Assembly (NCBI GenBank): GCA_036365455.1
Contig: JAWQUS010000017.1
Span: forward strand, 1,488,001 to 1,552,000
DNA from: Macrosoma leucophasiata
Taxonomy: Eukaryota > Arthropoda > Insecta > Lepidoptera > Hedylidae
Length of the DNA stretch: 64,000 nucleotides
Direction of reading: 5' to 3'
The notes under the pieces were generated by a model that saw only the letters and a list, made by a program, of their open reading frames with translations, did not search any database and was not told where the DNA came from. Both the position numbers and the translations under genes were made by a program. Shown in pieces: positions 36,431-46,748 of the stretch (position 1 is the stretch's first letter; the number at the start of each line of letters is the position of its first letter).

Positions 36431-36997
36431 GCTCCAATTTCAGCAGTCGTGGTTGCGGTCGTTGCGGTCGATTAATGGAACGTACTTTTTGTGGGCGAAG
36501 CAAGCGCGATGCGGTCGCGAACAGTGACTTTATCTATGACGTCTAACGATCGCTCGCGACGACCACGATGGGCCATAGATGGGACGATGTAGAAAACGTT
36601 ACAATCGTTGCTGTCGTAAAGTGGTACGCGCCCACCCTGTTACACCCTTCATCACCCTTGTCAAGTGTCAATTTGGGAGTTTTGGCGGGAACCTGGAAAG
36701 AGGCGTGTGGTGCTCTTATTTTATTTTATTTTAGAGTTGTATTAAATAAAGTTGGTGGCATTTTGTTTAATATAGGCTTATTACAGTGCCCGTATATAGT
36801 GAAATAGAATAAAAGTGCGAAAACACGGCTTTTCAGTTTGCCTCCAAAACTTCATTTTAAATATTCTGGTAAAGTAGCCATCGCTTTACTCAAATTACTG
36901 ACTGTGACTCTGACTGACTGACTTATAATTGACCGACCGACTCATACTTTAACGCTGCTTGTGAATACGAAATATCATTTTACTTGACACTGGCAAT

Positions 36998-37579
36998 ATG
37001 CGTAATAGCGATGCCATTATTCTAAAAAAAAAAAAGTGTCAATTTGAATTTGACAATTTAACAACTGACAATGAACTAGCGGATCAGCTGGCTCGAGATG
37101 CTGTGTTCTCCGGAGACATTTCCCCTTACAAAATTTTTGCTCATGATTTAGTTCATCAGCCCAAACAATATCTGTGTGAGGCGTGGTCTCAGAAATGGCC
37201 CCCAATATCTGGCACGAGAGAAGCCTACTATGGCGGTATCCAACCAGTTATTCCGCCAAAACCTTGGTTCTTCCGATAGAGGTTCCCAAAGCGTGAGACA
37301 TCTATTATCTGTCGTCTCCGCCTAGGACACTGCTGCAGCCCCGTTTTTCTTCATAAGCTTAGGATCAGGGACACCTCTATTTGCGAATGTGGGCTTGATG
37401 AAGGTACTGTTGACCATATTTTTTTCTCATGTCCTATGTACGATCGCTCACAATTCCTTAGTTCCCTCCAGAAATTATTTCCTTTTCCCACCAATATACC
37501 AAACCTCCTCTCTTTCTGTAATCCCATCATCCTCCAAGAACTTGTAGATTTTGTATATAAAAATAAGTTAAAATTGTAA
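36998..37579 (+). pseudogene. LINE RNase H / zinc-knuckle C-terminal fragment
   Basis: Reads NELADQLARDAVFSG (end of RNase H domain), one in-frame stop at 37277-37279, then ICRLRLGHCCSPVFLHKL and the zinc-knuckle-like ICECGLDEGTVDHIFFSCPM, ending NKLKL with TAA at 37577-37579. This is the usual C-terminus of Jockey/I/R1-type retrotransposons. It lies 350 bp upstream of the armadillo-like gene and is not part of it. Confidence 0.85.
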
Positions 37580-37931
37580 ATAACTATAAATCTATATATA
37601 TTTGTATAATATTATCTATCATTGTAGCATTATATTATTCATGTTGCTTCATTTATTTATAACTAACCTTTGTGTTGTCTAAATTACTAACAAATTGTGT
37701 CTGTTTTCCGATTGGATAATGACTACGCGGAATAAATAATTTGTTTATAAATATATTTTAATTAAGTTAATCAAACGTGATGCTGGCAGTTATGCCAACT
37801 GGCAGTTGCCAATAAAAAAAAAAACAAAAACAACTGACACCTGACACCTAGCTGCTGTTTGTTTGTTTTGGTCGCAATTTGTAATTTTGTTATAGAAAAA
37901 ACATAATATTTCACAATATTCTACTATTACA

Positions 37932-38050
37932 ATGGAACTGCAACCAGTTGATGTTATAAGAGAAAGTACTCGCAGCCTGCTGAAACTGAACAGACAGATT
38001 CATAGAGGGGAAACAAGTGATTTACATCGGCCACTAGACGAAGAGACAAG
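37932..38050 (+). CDS. Armadillo-like gene exon 1 (start codon)
   Basis: ATG at 37932; reads [20 protein letters not shown] then [19 protein letters not shown] and two bases (AG) of an arginine codon. Donor GTTAGA at 38051. A LINE RNase H fragment ends about 350 bp upstream, so the promoter must be compact or lie within repeat DNA. I see no clear TATA box. Confidence 0.8.
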
Positions 38051-41000
38051 GTTAGATTGTTTAATTTCTTTCTTCCTCCTTTAAGAGGTGCAGTGGTTAA
38101 TATATGCATAAACCGTTACGAAAGTCTACACGTCTGGCGCTCCACACTCTCTGTCTACCCCGTTAGGGACCTGGCGTGAAGATACATAAAACACATCCAT
38201 GATTCGCTAGTTTCTGTTATTTTACATCCCATGTAATTGATAACAAGCCTATTGAAATGCAGTGGTCACCTGTTGCCACTAAACCAAACCCCGACGGCAG
38301 CACTGATAGTTTTCGAAAAGTCGTTAAATTCCATTCTCAATGCAAGGATTGGGATGCCAGTGCTGCAACACGGGCATCCCAGGACCGTAGTAGTGTTCAG
38401 TGTATCTATTTATAAATTGGCTTTACTACTGAGAATTATATTAAGGTAATTACTCAGTAGGTACATTTCTGATATGATACAACTCTGTTATTTTTAAAGA
38501 AAAATGGAAAGAAAAAATTTGACTTCAGGCGAGACTCGAACTCGCGACCTACTGGGAATCTAGTCCAGCCGCTCTTCCAATTGAGCTACTGAAGCCCTGC
38601 CCGATTTGTCAAATCTTTCCTTCACATCTATTGCATTGCTTTATGGTAGCAGCAGCGCCATCTATTACCAACTATGCTAGTTAGGCAATGATACAACTCT
38701 ACCAGTCCATATTTCATGTAAAACATTCTGTACTAGACAAGCTGATATTACTAGATTCGCCTTTGTTCTCTAACCGTAAGTTTGCATTGTTGAAACATTC
38801 ACATAAAAACATGTTAAAATGATAGGTTTGAAAGCAGTGCGAATTCTTGCACCAACAAAACATTTATCGCAATACATACTTTATGCAACATGTTGCGAAA
38901 CATCATCATGTTTAATGTTTTTAGTGCAAACTAGGGGTAACAGTGACAGCCAATCGGCAGGGCTCCAGAATAATATTGGTCACGTTGAAGTAATATTACA
39001 AAAGTAAATTAAAATGAAATCAATGTAAAATTTTGATTACCCTTACTAGATATAAACCTGTGTCTTGGGTGTCATTGTACGCACACAATACATACACAAA
39101 CACTGAGTTCTGAAATAAAAATGGGTCATATAATCAAAAATGAGTATGTTTGCTTGCATTATTTACTTATATACTTTTCAGAATAACACGTGATACAATA
39201 GTTGATATAGCAAATAAGTTGAAAACGAAATCAAGTATTACTCTCTCGGAGCTTCATAAACTAAAGAATGGGCTGATGGAAGATTCAAAATATATTGAAA
39301 TTGTGCTGAGCACACATGGAACTTTGAGAGGTTTAGTAAGGGAATTAACAGGTATATTATAATTTTTTTTACGCTTTCTCTCGCAGCCACACATCTATAA
39401 TATAAAAATAAGGGTTTAATCAGGGTTTCCTTCCTGAAGCTATAACTTCAGAACCCACGAACCGATTTCCACGGTTTTGCATTCATTGGAAAGGTCTCGG
39501 GCTCCGTAAGGTTTATAGCAAAGAAAAGTCAGGAAAAAATATTTATAAAACGAAATCCACGCGGGCGAAGCCGCGGGCTACAGCTTGTTAGGTATAAATA
39601 TGTATCGTGGGAGCCGTTGTATACACACAACACATACACGAACACTGACACCCGAAACATATTTGTAGGCCATACAAATATTTGTCTAGGTGCAGTGATA
39701 AATCCTCTGGCACTTAATTTACTGTTGTAGTTAGTGAAGGCCCCCAGAACTGGAGATGTCCGTGGTAGTTCTGTCCGAAGTCAAATAAAAATGTTCTTTT
39801 CATTTAAATGCACAACACACAGCTGATACTAACTTTTTTTAGATTATTGTAAACTAGCTGTTGCCCGCGGCTTCGCCCGCGTGGATGTCGTTTTATAAAT
39901 AACTAAGTAGCCTATGTTCTTTCTCAAAGTCAGCTCTATCTCCGTACCAAATTTCATTAAAATAGGTTCATTGGTTTGGAGGTGTAAAGGTAACAGACAG
40001 ACAGACAGACAGAGTTACTTTCGCATTTATAATATTTAGTAGGGAAGTTGGGATTGTAGACAAAACTAGGTTTAATCCATGTTTATTAAGGAGGAGCGGG
40101 ATCACCTGACATAGGTATTAACATTACTTACTAGGTGGTTCCAACACAATTCATTCTCAAACAAAAATGTTTAATTTTAATTATAAATAATATTTTAATT
40201 GTTTTATATTATTTCGCATTTAAATAATGGAAAGAAAAATTAAACTTCAGGCGAGACTCGAACTCGCGGCCACTGGGAATCTAGTCCAGCCGCTCTTCCA
40301 ACTGAGCTACCAAAGTTCGAGTCTTGCCTGAAGTTAAATTTTTCTTTCCATTTTTCTTTAAAATAAAAATATTTTATTTACTTTTTTTTAAATGCCTTCT
40401 CTTGTTGTTTCCAGGTCACGATGTAAAGAAGCAATGTGCAGCAGCCGGGTGCTGCTGTAACCTGGCGCTCGGCGACAGTCGCGCGTGTCTCACCGTCGCC
40501 AAGACCGCCGGCCCCTATCTCATCGCGGCACTCGACAGTTTGGCCACCGATCTTGCTGTCAGTGGTATCCTAAATATAGTTTTTTTCGAAAAAAAAAAAA
40601 TATGTAGGAAGCAAACAGAAGAAAAAATACATCAAATGCAATTGATGAATGTGTGATATGATTTGTCTCTCTATTTAAGATTAATATCATATTATAAAAT
40701 TACACATCTATTTTATGTTGCCAGTTCTGAGACCTATGTAGTTTTACCTCCACATATTACCATCTAACTGAACACTACCATTTTGGCGATAAATAGATTA
40801 CTCAACTATTAGAATACTATCGTGTTTCCATTAGATGGTAATGTATGGCCCCGTAATAACTGTCATAGAGGCATAACAACTAAGGTTTCAGGGGTGGCAT
40901 CGTATATCTGTATTATCTATAGCAGAGGTTCCCAAACTATTTTTACTTGAAGACCCCTTTAAATTTTTTTCCGCTTTCGGTGGACCCTCTTGCTAACATT

Positions 41001-43192
41001 TATATCACTTTCCCATATCCCATTTTAATTTACGCATATACGTAGTCTCCCATAGACAAGACCCCAGGGGGTCTATATGGACCACTTTGGGAATCACTGG
41101 TCTACAGGCTGCACTCATCACTAAGGTTCAGTTGCACCAAAATGTTTCTTAAATTAATATGTCCTTCTCTAACTTTTTAACAAATATGTTGGTTTATTTT
41201 TTTATGTAATGGAAGTAGCAAACAAGCATGTAGTTCACATTGTTGTTGAGTGATGACTGCAGCCTATAGGCACTAACACAAAGACCAAGGTCAAAATTCA
41301 GATGCAATTAGGTGCAACCGAACCTTAACATCTATGTGAACTGCCTTCTTGTGTACCACCTTCATTAAATTACGTACGTAACTTCACGCCTGTAATCCCC
41401 GAAGAGGTAGGCAGAGGTAAATGCATGCTTTCAATCATACATGCAAACACCCACGACTCGCCGGTTACGTTTTGGCCCATGTAACAGGTGGCGAACCTGT
41501 TGCCATCTCCGGGCACATTACCAAACTCCGGGGTACTGGGAAACTTCCAGAAAATGGAAAAATCCCAATAGAAGCAGAGATAAAGGATTTTAAACCGTTA
41601 TCTCTGATCGTCCCCGACCCGGGAATCGAACCCGGGACCTCCAGCGTAATAGTAGTGGCCTGCTACCACTACGCTACTGAGGCAGTTCATTAAATTAAAG
41701 AAATAATATTGTTCCCTTTCCTCAGGCAACGAGTGCGAGGGCGCTGGGCACCCTGGCCGGCTCGGGGCCTGCCGCGTGCGGCCTGCTGACGTCACAGGGC
41801 GCGCTCGCCCAGCTGTCCGAACCGCGGAGCGACGCCGACGTGCAAGAAGCGGCTTTCTATGCGCTCTTACATTCGGCTTATGAGTTGAAGGATGAATTTA
41901 GGTACAGCACTCGACAAATAATATTGCACATTGAGCCAGCGAAAGAGACGTCGGCTTATTTCGGGTCTGTATAAGCCGAAGTCTCCTTCCTAGGATCGAT
42001 GTGCAGTATTTATTGTTGAGGATTGTAATTTTTTTTCCGTGCTTCGGAGGGCACGTTAAGCCGTCGGTCCCGGTTGCTATCGATAGATAGCAGTCGTTAA
42101 ACCTTGTCGGAGGCCTTATGGGCCTTATGGGAGGTTTGAAAACATCCGACAGCGGGTTGGCCACTAACCCGTATCTCCACCAACCCGGGGAGAACGACCC
42201 ACGCGACCCACTGGGCACGAGTTTCTCCCCAAAGAGGGGAGAAACTCGTGCCCAGTGGGACGTATAATGGGTTGCCATTATTATTATTATTGTAATTTTT
42301 TTATACGCTTACACTCATAGCCAAATTCGGTTCCGCATTTGACATTAGCTACTGTCACTTCGTAAAATAATGATGCCACATTTAGTAGTAAAGTTGTCAT
42401 TAAGTTGCAAAACTGAATTTGTCAAATCAGGAATCAAATTTTAATTCCGAGTATCCAAATAACTTATAATAGGGCGTAGGTACCACCGCATTACCTTAGG
42501 TATCTGCCACTAAAGGATAGTGTTCAGCACTATCGTGTTCCGGTTAGATGGTAATGTATGGCCCCGTAATAACTATCACAGAGACAGAACAACTTAGGTC
42601 TCAGGAGTGGCAACGCATCTGCATTTTGACCTCTGGTCTTTATGGGAGTGTCTATAGGCTGCAGTCATCACTTAACATCAATGTGAGCTGCATGTTTGTT
42701 AGCCAACTTCCTTCCTTAAAAAAAAATTAGCGATTAATTTTTGTTTATACAGAAGATTAACAATCATAATAATTACATTGCAGGACAGTATACCTTTCCA
42801 AGATCCTGGAAAACCTCCGAAGACATCCCATAACAATGACGTCATCACAGCTTCTGTTTGTACTGTCGTGCCATGCAAATTTTCTCGAGCACGCCACAGA
42901 AGAATTAGTCCAGAAGATTCTAGAAGATTTATTAATAAGTATACCTCTTCATTTAAAGTCATGCAAACAGAGGAATTGTTGCAAAATTGTGTATCTCTTT
43001 CGGACTTTAGCGAATATGGATAGTAAGTTTAATAACTTTACTATAAATTTTGTAGTTAATAATCATAGTGTAGTTAACAAATTGATTAGTTGTAGGAATG
43101 AAGTAAGTGATGCTGTGTTATGGTTGCTTGGGAATTTGTATAGATATAATAGTGAACATGTATTATTTAAAAGTTTACTTTCTATAGTATAA
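37932..43192 (+). CDS. Armadillo-like helical repeat protein, complete five-exon gene
   Basis: Five exons (37932-38050, 39182-39351, 40415-40557, 41726-41901, 42784-43192) join in phase to 1,017 nt, giving 338 residues plus stop. The start is [20 protein letters not shown]; no in-frame ATG precedes it within the local untranslated stretch. The protein is mostly amphipathic helices; segments such as [19 protein letters not shown] and [19 protein letters not shown] have the small-residue pattern of armadillo/importin-alpha-type repeats. The overall plan resembles TMCO6-like or importin-alpha-like scaffold proteins, but this is a weak family guess and I see no nuclear-localisation-binding Trp/Asn array. 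Function is unknown. A MITE touches the donor of exon 4 and SINE and LINE scraps fill the introns. Confidence 0.85.
38500..38690 (-). mobile_element. SINE family C copy in armadillo-like gene intron 1
   Basis: Nearly the same as the 19-kb copy on the opposite strand, including the leader and both boxes. Confidence 0.75.
39182..39351 (+). CDS. Armadillo-like gene exon 2
   Basis: Acceptor atacttttcag, donor GTATAT. The first A completes the arginine; reads [20 protein letters not shown] and on to [11 protein letters not shown], ending one base into a glycine codon. Helical and charged. Confidence 0.85.
40225..40370 (-). repeat. SINE family C, truncated copy with inverted tail
   Basis: The tRNA-like region (minus) is followed at 40315 by an inverted fragment of itself, so aatggaaagaaaaatt at the left pairs with ttaaatttttctttccatt at about 40335-40353. 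It ends about 45 bp upstream of exon 3 of the armadillo-like gene. Confidence 0.7.
40415..40557 (+). CDS. Armadillo-like gene exon 3
   Basis: Acceptor gtttccag. Reads [20 protein letters not shown], then [20 protein letters not shown] and DSLATDLA. A donor GTCAGT at 40558 keeps phase 0 with exon 4; an alternative GTATCC at 40565 would break the frame, so the first is preferred. This is the best armadillo-like helix pair in the protein. Confidence 0.82.
40730..41125 (-). repeat. Family D repeat split by a hAT-type MITE
   Basis: Repeat halves at 40730-40922 and 41100-41125. A further plus-strand partial copy follows at about 41212-41315. Confidence 0.75.
40923..41099. mobile_element. 177-bp hAT-type MITE
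   Basis: Ends CAGAGGTTCCCAAACT / TTTGGGAATCACTG, a classic hAT terminal pattern. Flanked by atctatag (40915-40922) and gtctacag (41100-41107), an 8-bp duplication with two changes, within a minus-strand copy of dispersed repeat D. Confidence 0.85.
41371..41688 (-). mobile_element. SINE family B copy in armadillo-like gene intron
   Basis: Minus orientation, full length: tail at 41371, B box at about 41625, A box region at about 41665. It sits about 40 bp upstream of exon 4, adjacent to its acceptor tract. Confidence 0.9.
41726..41901 (+). CDS. Armadillo-like gene exon 4
   Basis: Acceptor ctttcctcag. Reads [20 protein letters not shown], then [20 protein letters not shown] and [18 protein letters not shown], ending AG of an arginine codon. 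The donor is GTACAG at 41902; its last three bases belong to a MITE inserted at the TA of the donor. GC-rich compared with the intron. Confidence 0.85.
41905..42025. mobile_element. MITE family M1, 121-bp deletion derivative in a splice donor
   Basis: Starts CAGCACTCGACAA after TA (41903-41904) and ends GATTG before TA (42026-42027). The left TA is the T and A of the exon 4 donor GTA, so the element supplies bases +4 onward of the intron. Confidence 0.85.
42035..42290 (+). mobile_element. 5'-truncated copy of the 5S-type SINE
   Basis: Starts at cgtgcttcggagggcacg and ends in an ATT-repeat tail. An internal 24-bp-arm palindrome (42207-42259) duplicates the gggcacgagtttctcccc part in inverted orientation. 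It lies immediately after a MITE at 41905-42025. Confidence 0.75.
42470..42710 (-). repeat. Family D repeat in armadillo-like gene intron 4
   Basis: Near full length on the minus strand, ending about 75 bp before exon 5. Confidence 0.85.
42784..43192 (+). CDS. Armadillo-like gene exon 5 (stop codon)
   Basis: Acceptor ttacattgcag. The first G completes the arginine; reads [20 protein letters not shown], a long helical region with [20 protein letters not shown], and ends [15 protein letters not shown] with TAA at 43190-43192. Base use is more AT-rich than in exons 3-4. A tRNA-derived SINE is inserted 64 bp after the stop. Confidence 0.85.
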
Positions 43193-43256
43193 AATGTAAA
43201 AGTTGGTGAGAATTTTCTTAACTTCAAACAAAAGACGTCCTGACAAAAGGATCTGA

Positions 43257-43570
43257 ACTGCCTCGGTAGCCTAGTGGTAGCAGGCCACTACTACTACGCT
43301 GAGGTCCTGGGTTCGATTCCCGGGTAGGGGGTTATCATAGATAATGGTGAAAAAGCCTTTATCTCTGGTTCTATTGGGATTTTTCCATTTTCTGGAAATT
43401 TCCCAGTACCTCAAAGTTTGGTAATGTGCCCGGAGATGTCAACAGGCTCGCCACCTGTTACATGGGCCAAAACGTAACCGGCGAATCGTGGGTGTATGCA
43501 TGTATGCTTGAATGCATGCATTTACCTCTGCCTACCCCTTCGGGGATTACAGGCGTGAAGTTACGTTTTT
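43257..43570 (+). mobile_element. tRNA-derived SINE, family B, with 14-bp target duplication
   Basis: Head cctcggtagcctagtggtag holds the A box (TAGCCTAGTGG) and ggttcgattcc the B box; the body includes the ttccattttctgga stretch and ends in ggattacaggcgtgaagtta. The 14-bp repeat acaaaaggatctga at 43243-43256 and 43571-43584 proves retrotransposition into older DNA. It lies 64 bp after the stop of the armadillo-like gene. Confidence 0.92.
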
Positions 43571-43668
43571 ACAAAAGGATCTGACCTGACTGCTGGACAA
43601 AAGTCTTCCCCAACGATGCCCTCAACAAGGTTGTGTCATATTGGGGAGAAAATGCTATGATTGCGATG

Positions 43669-43844
43669 CTTGGCTTGCATCTACGAATCTTCATCATCCA
43701 TCCCTCCGCGCGTGAAGCGCAACAGAGGAGGGGATGGTTGGGGGATTGGGGCGAATCTTCGTGCCCCAGGCCTATCTGCCCCTATCGGGCCCCGAAGCGT
43801 CGGGGCACGATAGAGATGATGAAGATTCGTAGATGCAAGCCAAA
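43669..43844. mobile_element. 176-bp foldback MITE
   Basis: Arms of about 28-30 bp: TTGGCTTGCATCTACGAATC near 43671 and the complement ending near 43843. The centre is G/C-rich with cgggccccgaagcgtcgggg. Confidence 0.85.
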
Positions 43845-44392
43845 GGCCTTTTCTTTCATACCCAATAAGTTCGAAATAATTCCAGTCTTGCAGTCTCGAG
43901 AGAGTCATGAGAGACTGAAAGAATAACTCAGTTTAACACCCTTCATTGTAGTAAAGGGTCATCGATTACGGACATCGTAATGTAGGTAAATCGATACTAA
44001 TGCGAGACATTGAGCCAAAAATAGATACTTGAAAAAAGTCGCCAGCAGGTTAATTACTTTTCCTTTCAAAGGGAAAAAGATTCATATTGAAATTTCTAGC
44101 ACATCAAAAATGGGCGCCTCAAAAATGTTTGCACTTAGACTTGATCCTTGCAAATCTACAATTAAACTTGCAAGGTGCAAGTAAAAAGTGACATGTGCTC
44201 AAGGAATATTTATGTATTTTTTAATAAAATTCATGTATTAGTGAAGGAAAAGTAATTGATTAATATTATTTATTCAAAATTAAGCACAAGTGATAATCAC
44301 TAACCTACTTGCCGGTTACCTGCACTCACAACACTGCACTTTGCACTGCTTATTGTTTCACTTGGTGCACTGTAATACTAGAATCCTGCAAA

Positions 44393-45037
44393 ATGTCCAC
44401 TCTAAATGATATTGCTGATTTGCAAAGAACAACCATGGAAGCTTTGAATCAGCGCATGACTGAATTTGAAGCACACCTGAGTGCCGCCTCCACAGGATGT
44501 GATCTCACTACACTCAACAGGGATTTTTCTCAGTTCAAGGATCATGTGTGGAATGTGCTGAATGCCTTGCAGAAACAAATTGCAGATTTAAGTCACAACA
44601 TTGACATAATCGAGATGCGCCATAGGAAAAAAATCATTTTGTTGGGTGGTGTTCCAGAAAAGCCTGGTGAATGTGTTCTGGATGAAGCGATCTCAGTTCT
44701 CTATGATAAACTGGGTGTCAATAATGTGGTACAATCCTCTTTCAAAGTTTGTCATCGGTTTGGAAGAGTCACTGATGGCCGTTCCAGACCAATCCTTATT
44801 TGTTTTTCGGATACCGCTATCAAGGCAAATGTGTGGAGCAGGAAGACAAAACTCAAGGGTTCGCCATTCAAAGTAACTGAGTTTTTGACCCGCCATAGGC
44901 AGTCTATTCTATCTAATGCACGAGGGCTTCTTGGTATGACGAATGTTTGGACCCTGGATGGAAATATCTACGCCAAGCTGCCAGATAATTCTCGTCGTCG
45001 ACTGATGAGCCAAGACGACATCAAGTCTTGCTGCTGA
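44393..45037 (+). pseudogene. ORF1-like protein of the non-LTR element
   Basis: Starts MSTLNDIADLQRTTMEALNQ with a coiled-coil N-terminus (residues about 1-80) followed by a globular part with KIILLGGVPEKPGE, VCHRFGRVTDGRSRPILICF and EFLTRHRQSILSNARGLLG, the pattern of the single-strand nucleic-acid-binding ORF1 proteins of insect LINEs. A shift near 45025 ends the frame; the adjacent frame continues as a serine/alanine tail, so the original protein was longer. An ATG at 44309 is in frame but the coding start at 44393 fits better. Confidence 0.75.
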
Positions 45038-45077
45038 CCTGAATAAATCATCCTCTTCATCCGCTGCAGCAAAATCG

Positions 45078-45239
45078 ATGTCCTCGCAGGCCAAATCGGA
45101 TCGGATCGGATTGACACACATTATCAATTTCTCTTTGCAAACAGGAACTTTTCCTTTTAAATGGCGTAAAGCTCATATAATCCCGCTCCCAAAAGTTACT
45201 AACCCCTGTTTGTATAACCACTTCCGGCCGATCTCAATT
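45078..45239 (+). pseudogene. Reverse-transcriptase start of the host LINE
   Basis: Reads LTHIINFSLQTGTFPFKWRK, AHIIPLPKV and FRPISI, the canonical N-terminal RT segment. The frame breaks off exactly after RPISI and resumes at 46753 with LPFLSKVLEAVVHKQL. The fusion into the next element's reading frame is accidental. Confidence 0.85.
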
Positions 45240-46748
45240 AGAGATAGGAAGTTTATGGTCAGAGTAGGAGAGGCGACTAGTGACGCTATAGTTGCATCTG
45301 ATGGAACAGCACAAGGTTCGGTGTTAGGTCCTTTGCACTATATCACTTATGTTAATAATCTTGCAAATATAATTAAGAAATGTGAAATTTATCAGTTCGC
45401 CGATGACACCTGCCTAGTATCTACAGGACATAATATAATTGAAGCTCAAAAAAAACTTCAAGACGAGTTTGATTTACTGTCGAAATGGTCGCACGATGCT
45501 GGTCTAATATTAAATGAAAATAAGACAAAATTAATGTATATAAGTTCAAGCCAAAATCGTGATTCTCTTGTACCTAAACTTATAGCGCACTCCCACGAAT
45601 GTCTTCATAATAATAACCTTACATCTTCAGCCACACTGTGTGACTGTAGCACTATAGAACTGGTGGACAAACAAACTTACTTGGGACTAACAATTGACAA
45701 CCGACTTAATTGGAAAGAACACATAAACCAGGTATGTTCGAAATTAAGATGTATACTGTCAAAATTTTCGATAATAAAGTATAAAGTACCATATCAAACT
45801 CTCCTTATGTTATATAAATCGTTAGCTGAATCGATCATATCATATGGGCTATCGAGTTACGGAAGGACATACAGGTCTCATCTGGATCAAATTTATTCAC
45901 TCCAACTACGTATTCTAAAAGAAATTATTCCAAATAAAATTAAACTAGCATTTAAAAAAGACCATCACAAACTATTTGATTTTTGTAAAATTTTACCCAT
46001 TCATGAAAAAATCAAATTTGCGTTATTAACGGAACAATTTTTTAACGATAAACATAAGAAAATAAAAAAAGTATTAAATAATGAAATGAAAACACGTAGT
46101 GTTATACATGCTAAATTGTTACTACCCAGATACACAAATTTATACGGTAAGAGAACACTTAAATTTATTATTCCTATGTTATGTAACAAGCTACCTCTAT
46201 CCCTAAGAAATACATTAACTCAGAAAAATATAAAAATTAAATTAAAACAACATATCCTTCAAAGTATATTATCTTATTAATATATGTACTCTCTCTTAAT
46301 ATGTATTACAATCTTAACATATATTCATAATAATACGACATTTGATACAACTTATTTCGCATCTAATAATGGGAACAACCTGTACACGCCTTTATTAGAA
46401 CTTAAACAATGTTATCGCAGATATGCGATGCGACGCGGCTATTACAATAGTCCGTCCATTGAAATAATTTATGTCTACCTACATAATTAACATACCTAGT
46501 TGTTAAATATTTAATGTACGCTATGTAGCCATGTAGGTATGTATAATCACTTCATTATTGCTACAATTTGTTAATTGAAGTATGTAGTGAAACTTATTTT
46601 TTATTTTATAATTACTTTTTGTTCTCATCAGTTTACAATGTAACCGACGACACTGATGCACGGTAAAACTCTAGTAAGTTTATGTTTGCATCATATTATG
46701 TTTGTAAAACTATATGTTTCTTTTTATAAATAAATAAATAAATAAATA
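45240..46748 (+). mobile_element. 5'-truncated LINE inserted into the host LINE
   Basis: Encodes the C-terminal half of another reverse transcriptase (to the stop at 46278-46280): GTAQGSVLGPLHYITYVNNL, YQFADDTCLV with the catalytic FADD, KTKLMYISSS and the QTYLGLTIDNRLNWKEHI thumb region. It ends in an AAAT-repeat tail at about 46727-46752. The host sequence is split between RPISI (45239) and LPFL (46753), with aatt at both ends as a possible 4-bp duplication, ambiguous because the tail itself ends in aaat. The open frame is long (about 350 codons), so this insertion is younger than its host. Confidence 0.88.

Noticed and set aside
45078..46280. Single 400-residue reverse-transcriptase protein
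   Set aside because: It is a chance fusion of two different LINEs at 45239/45240.
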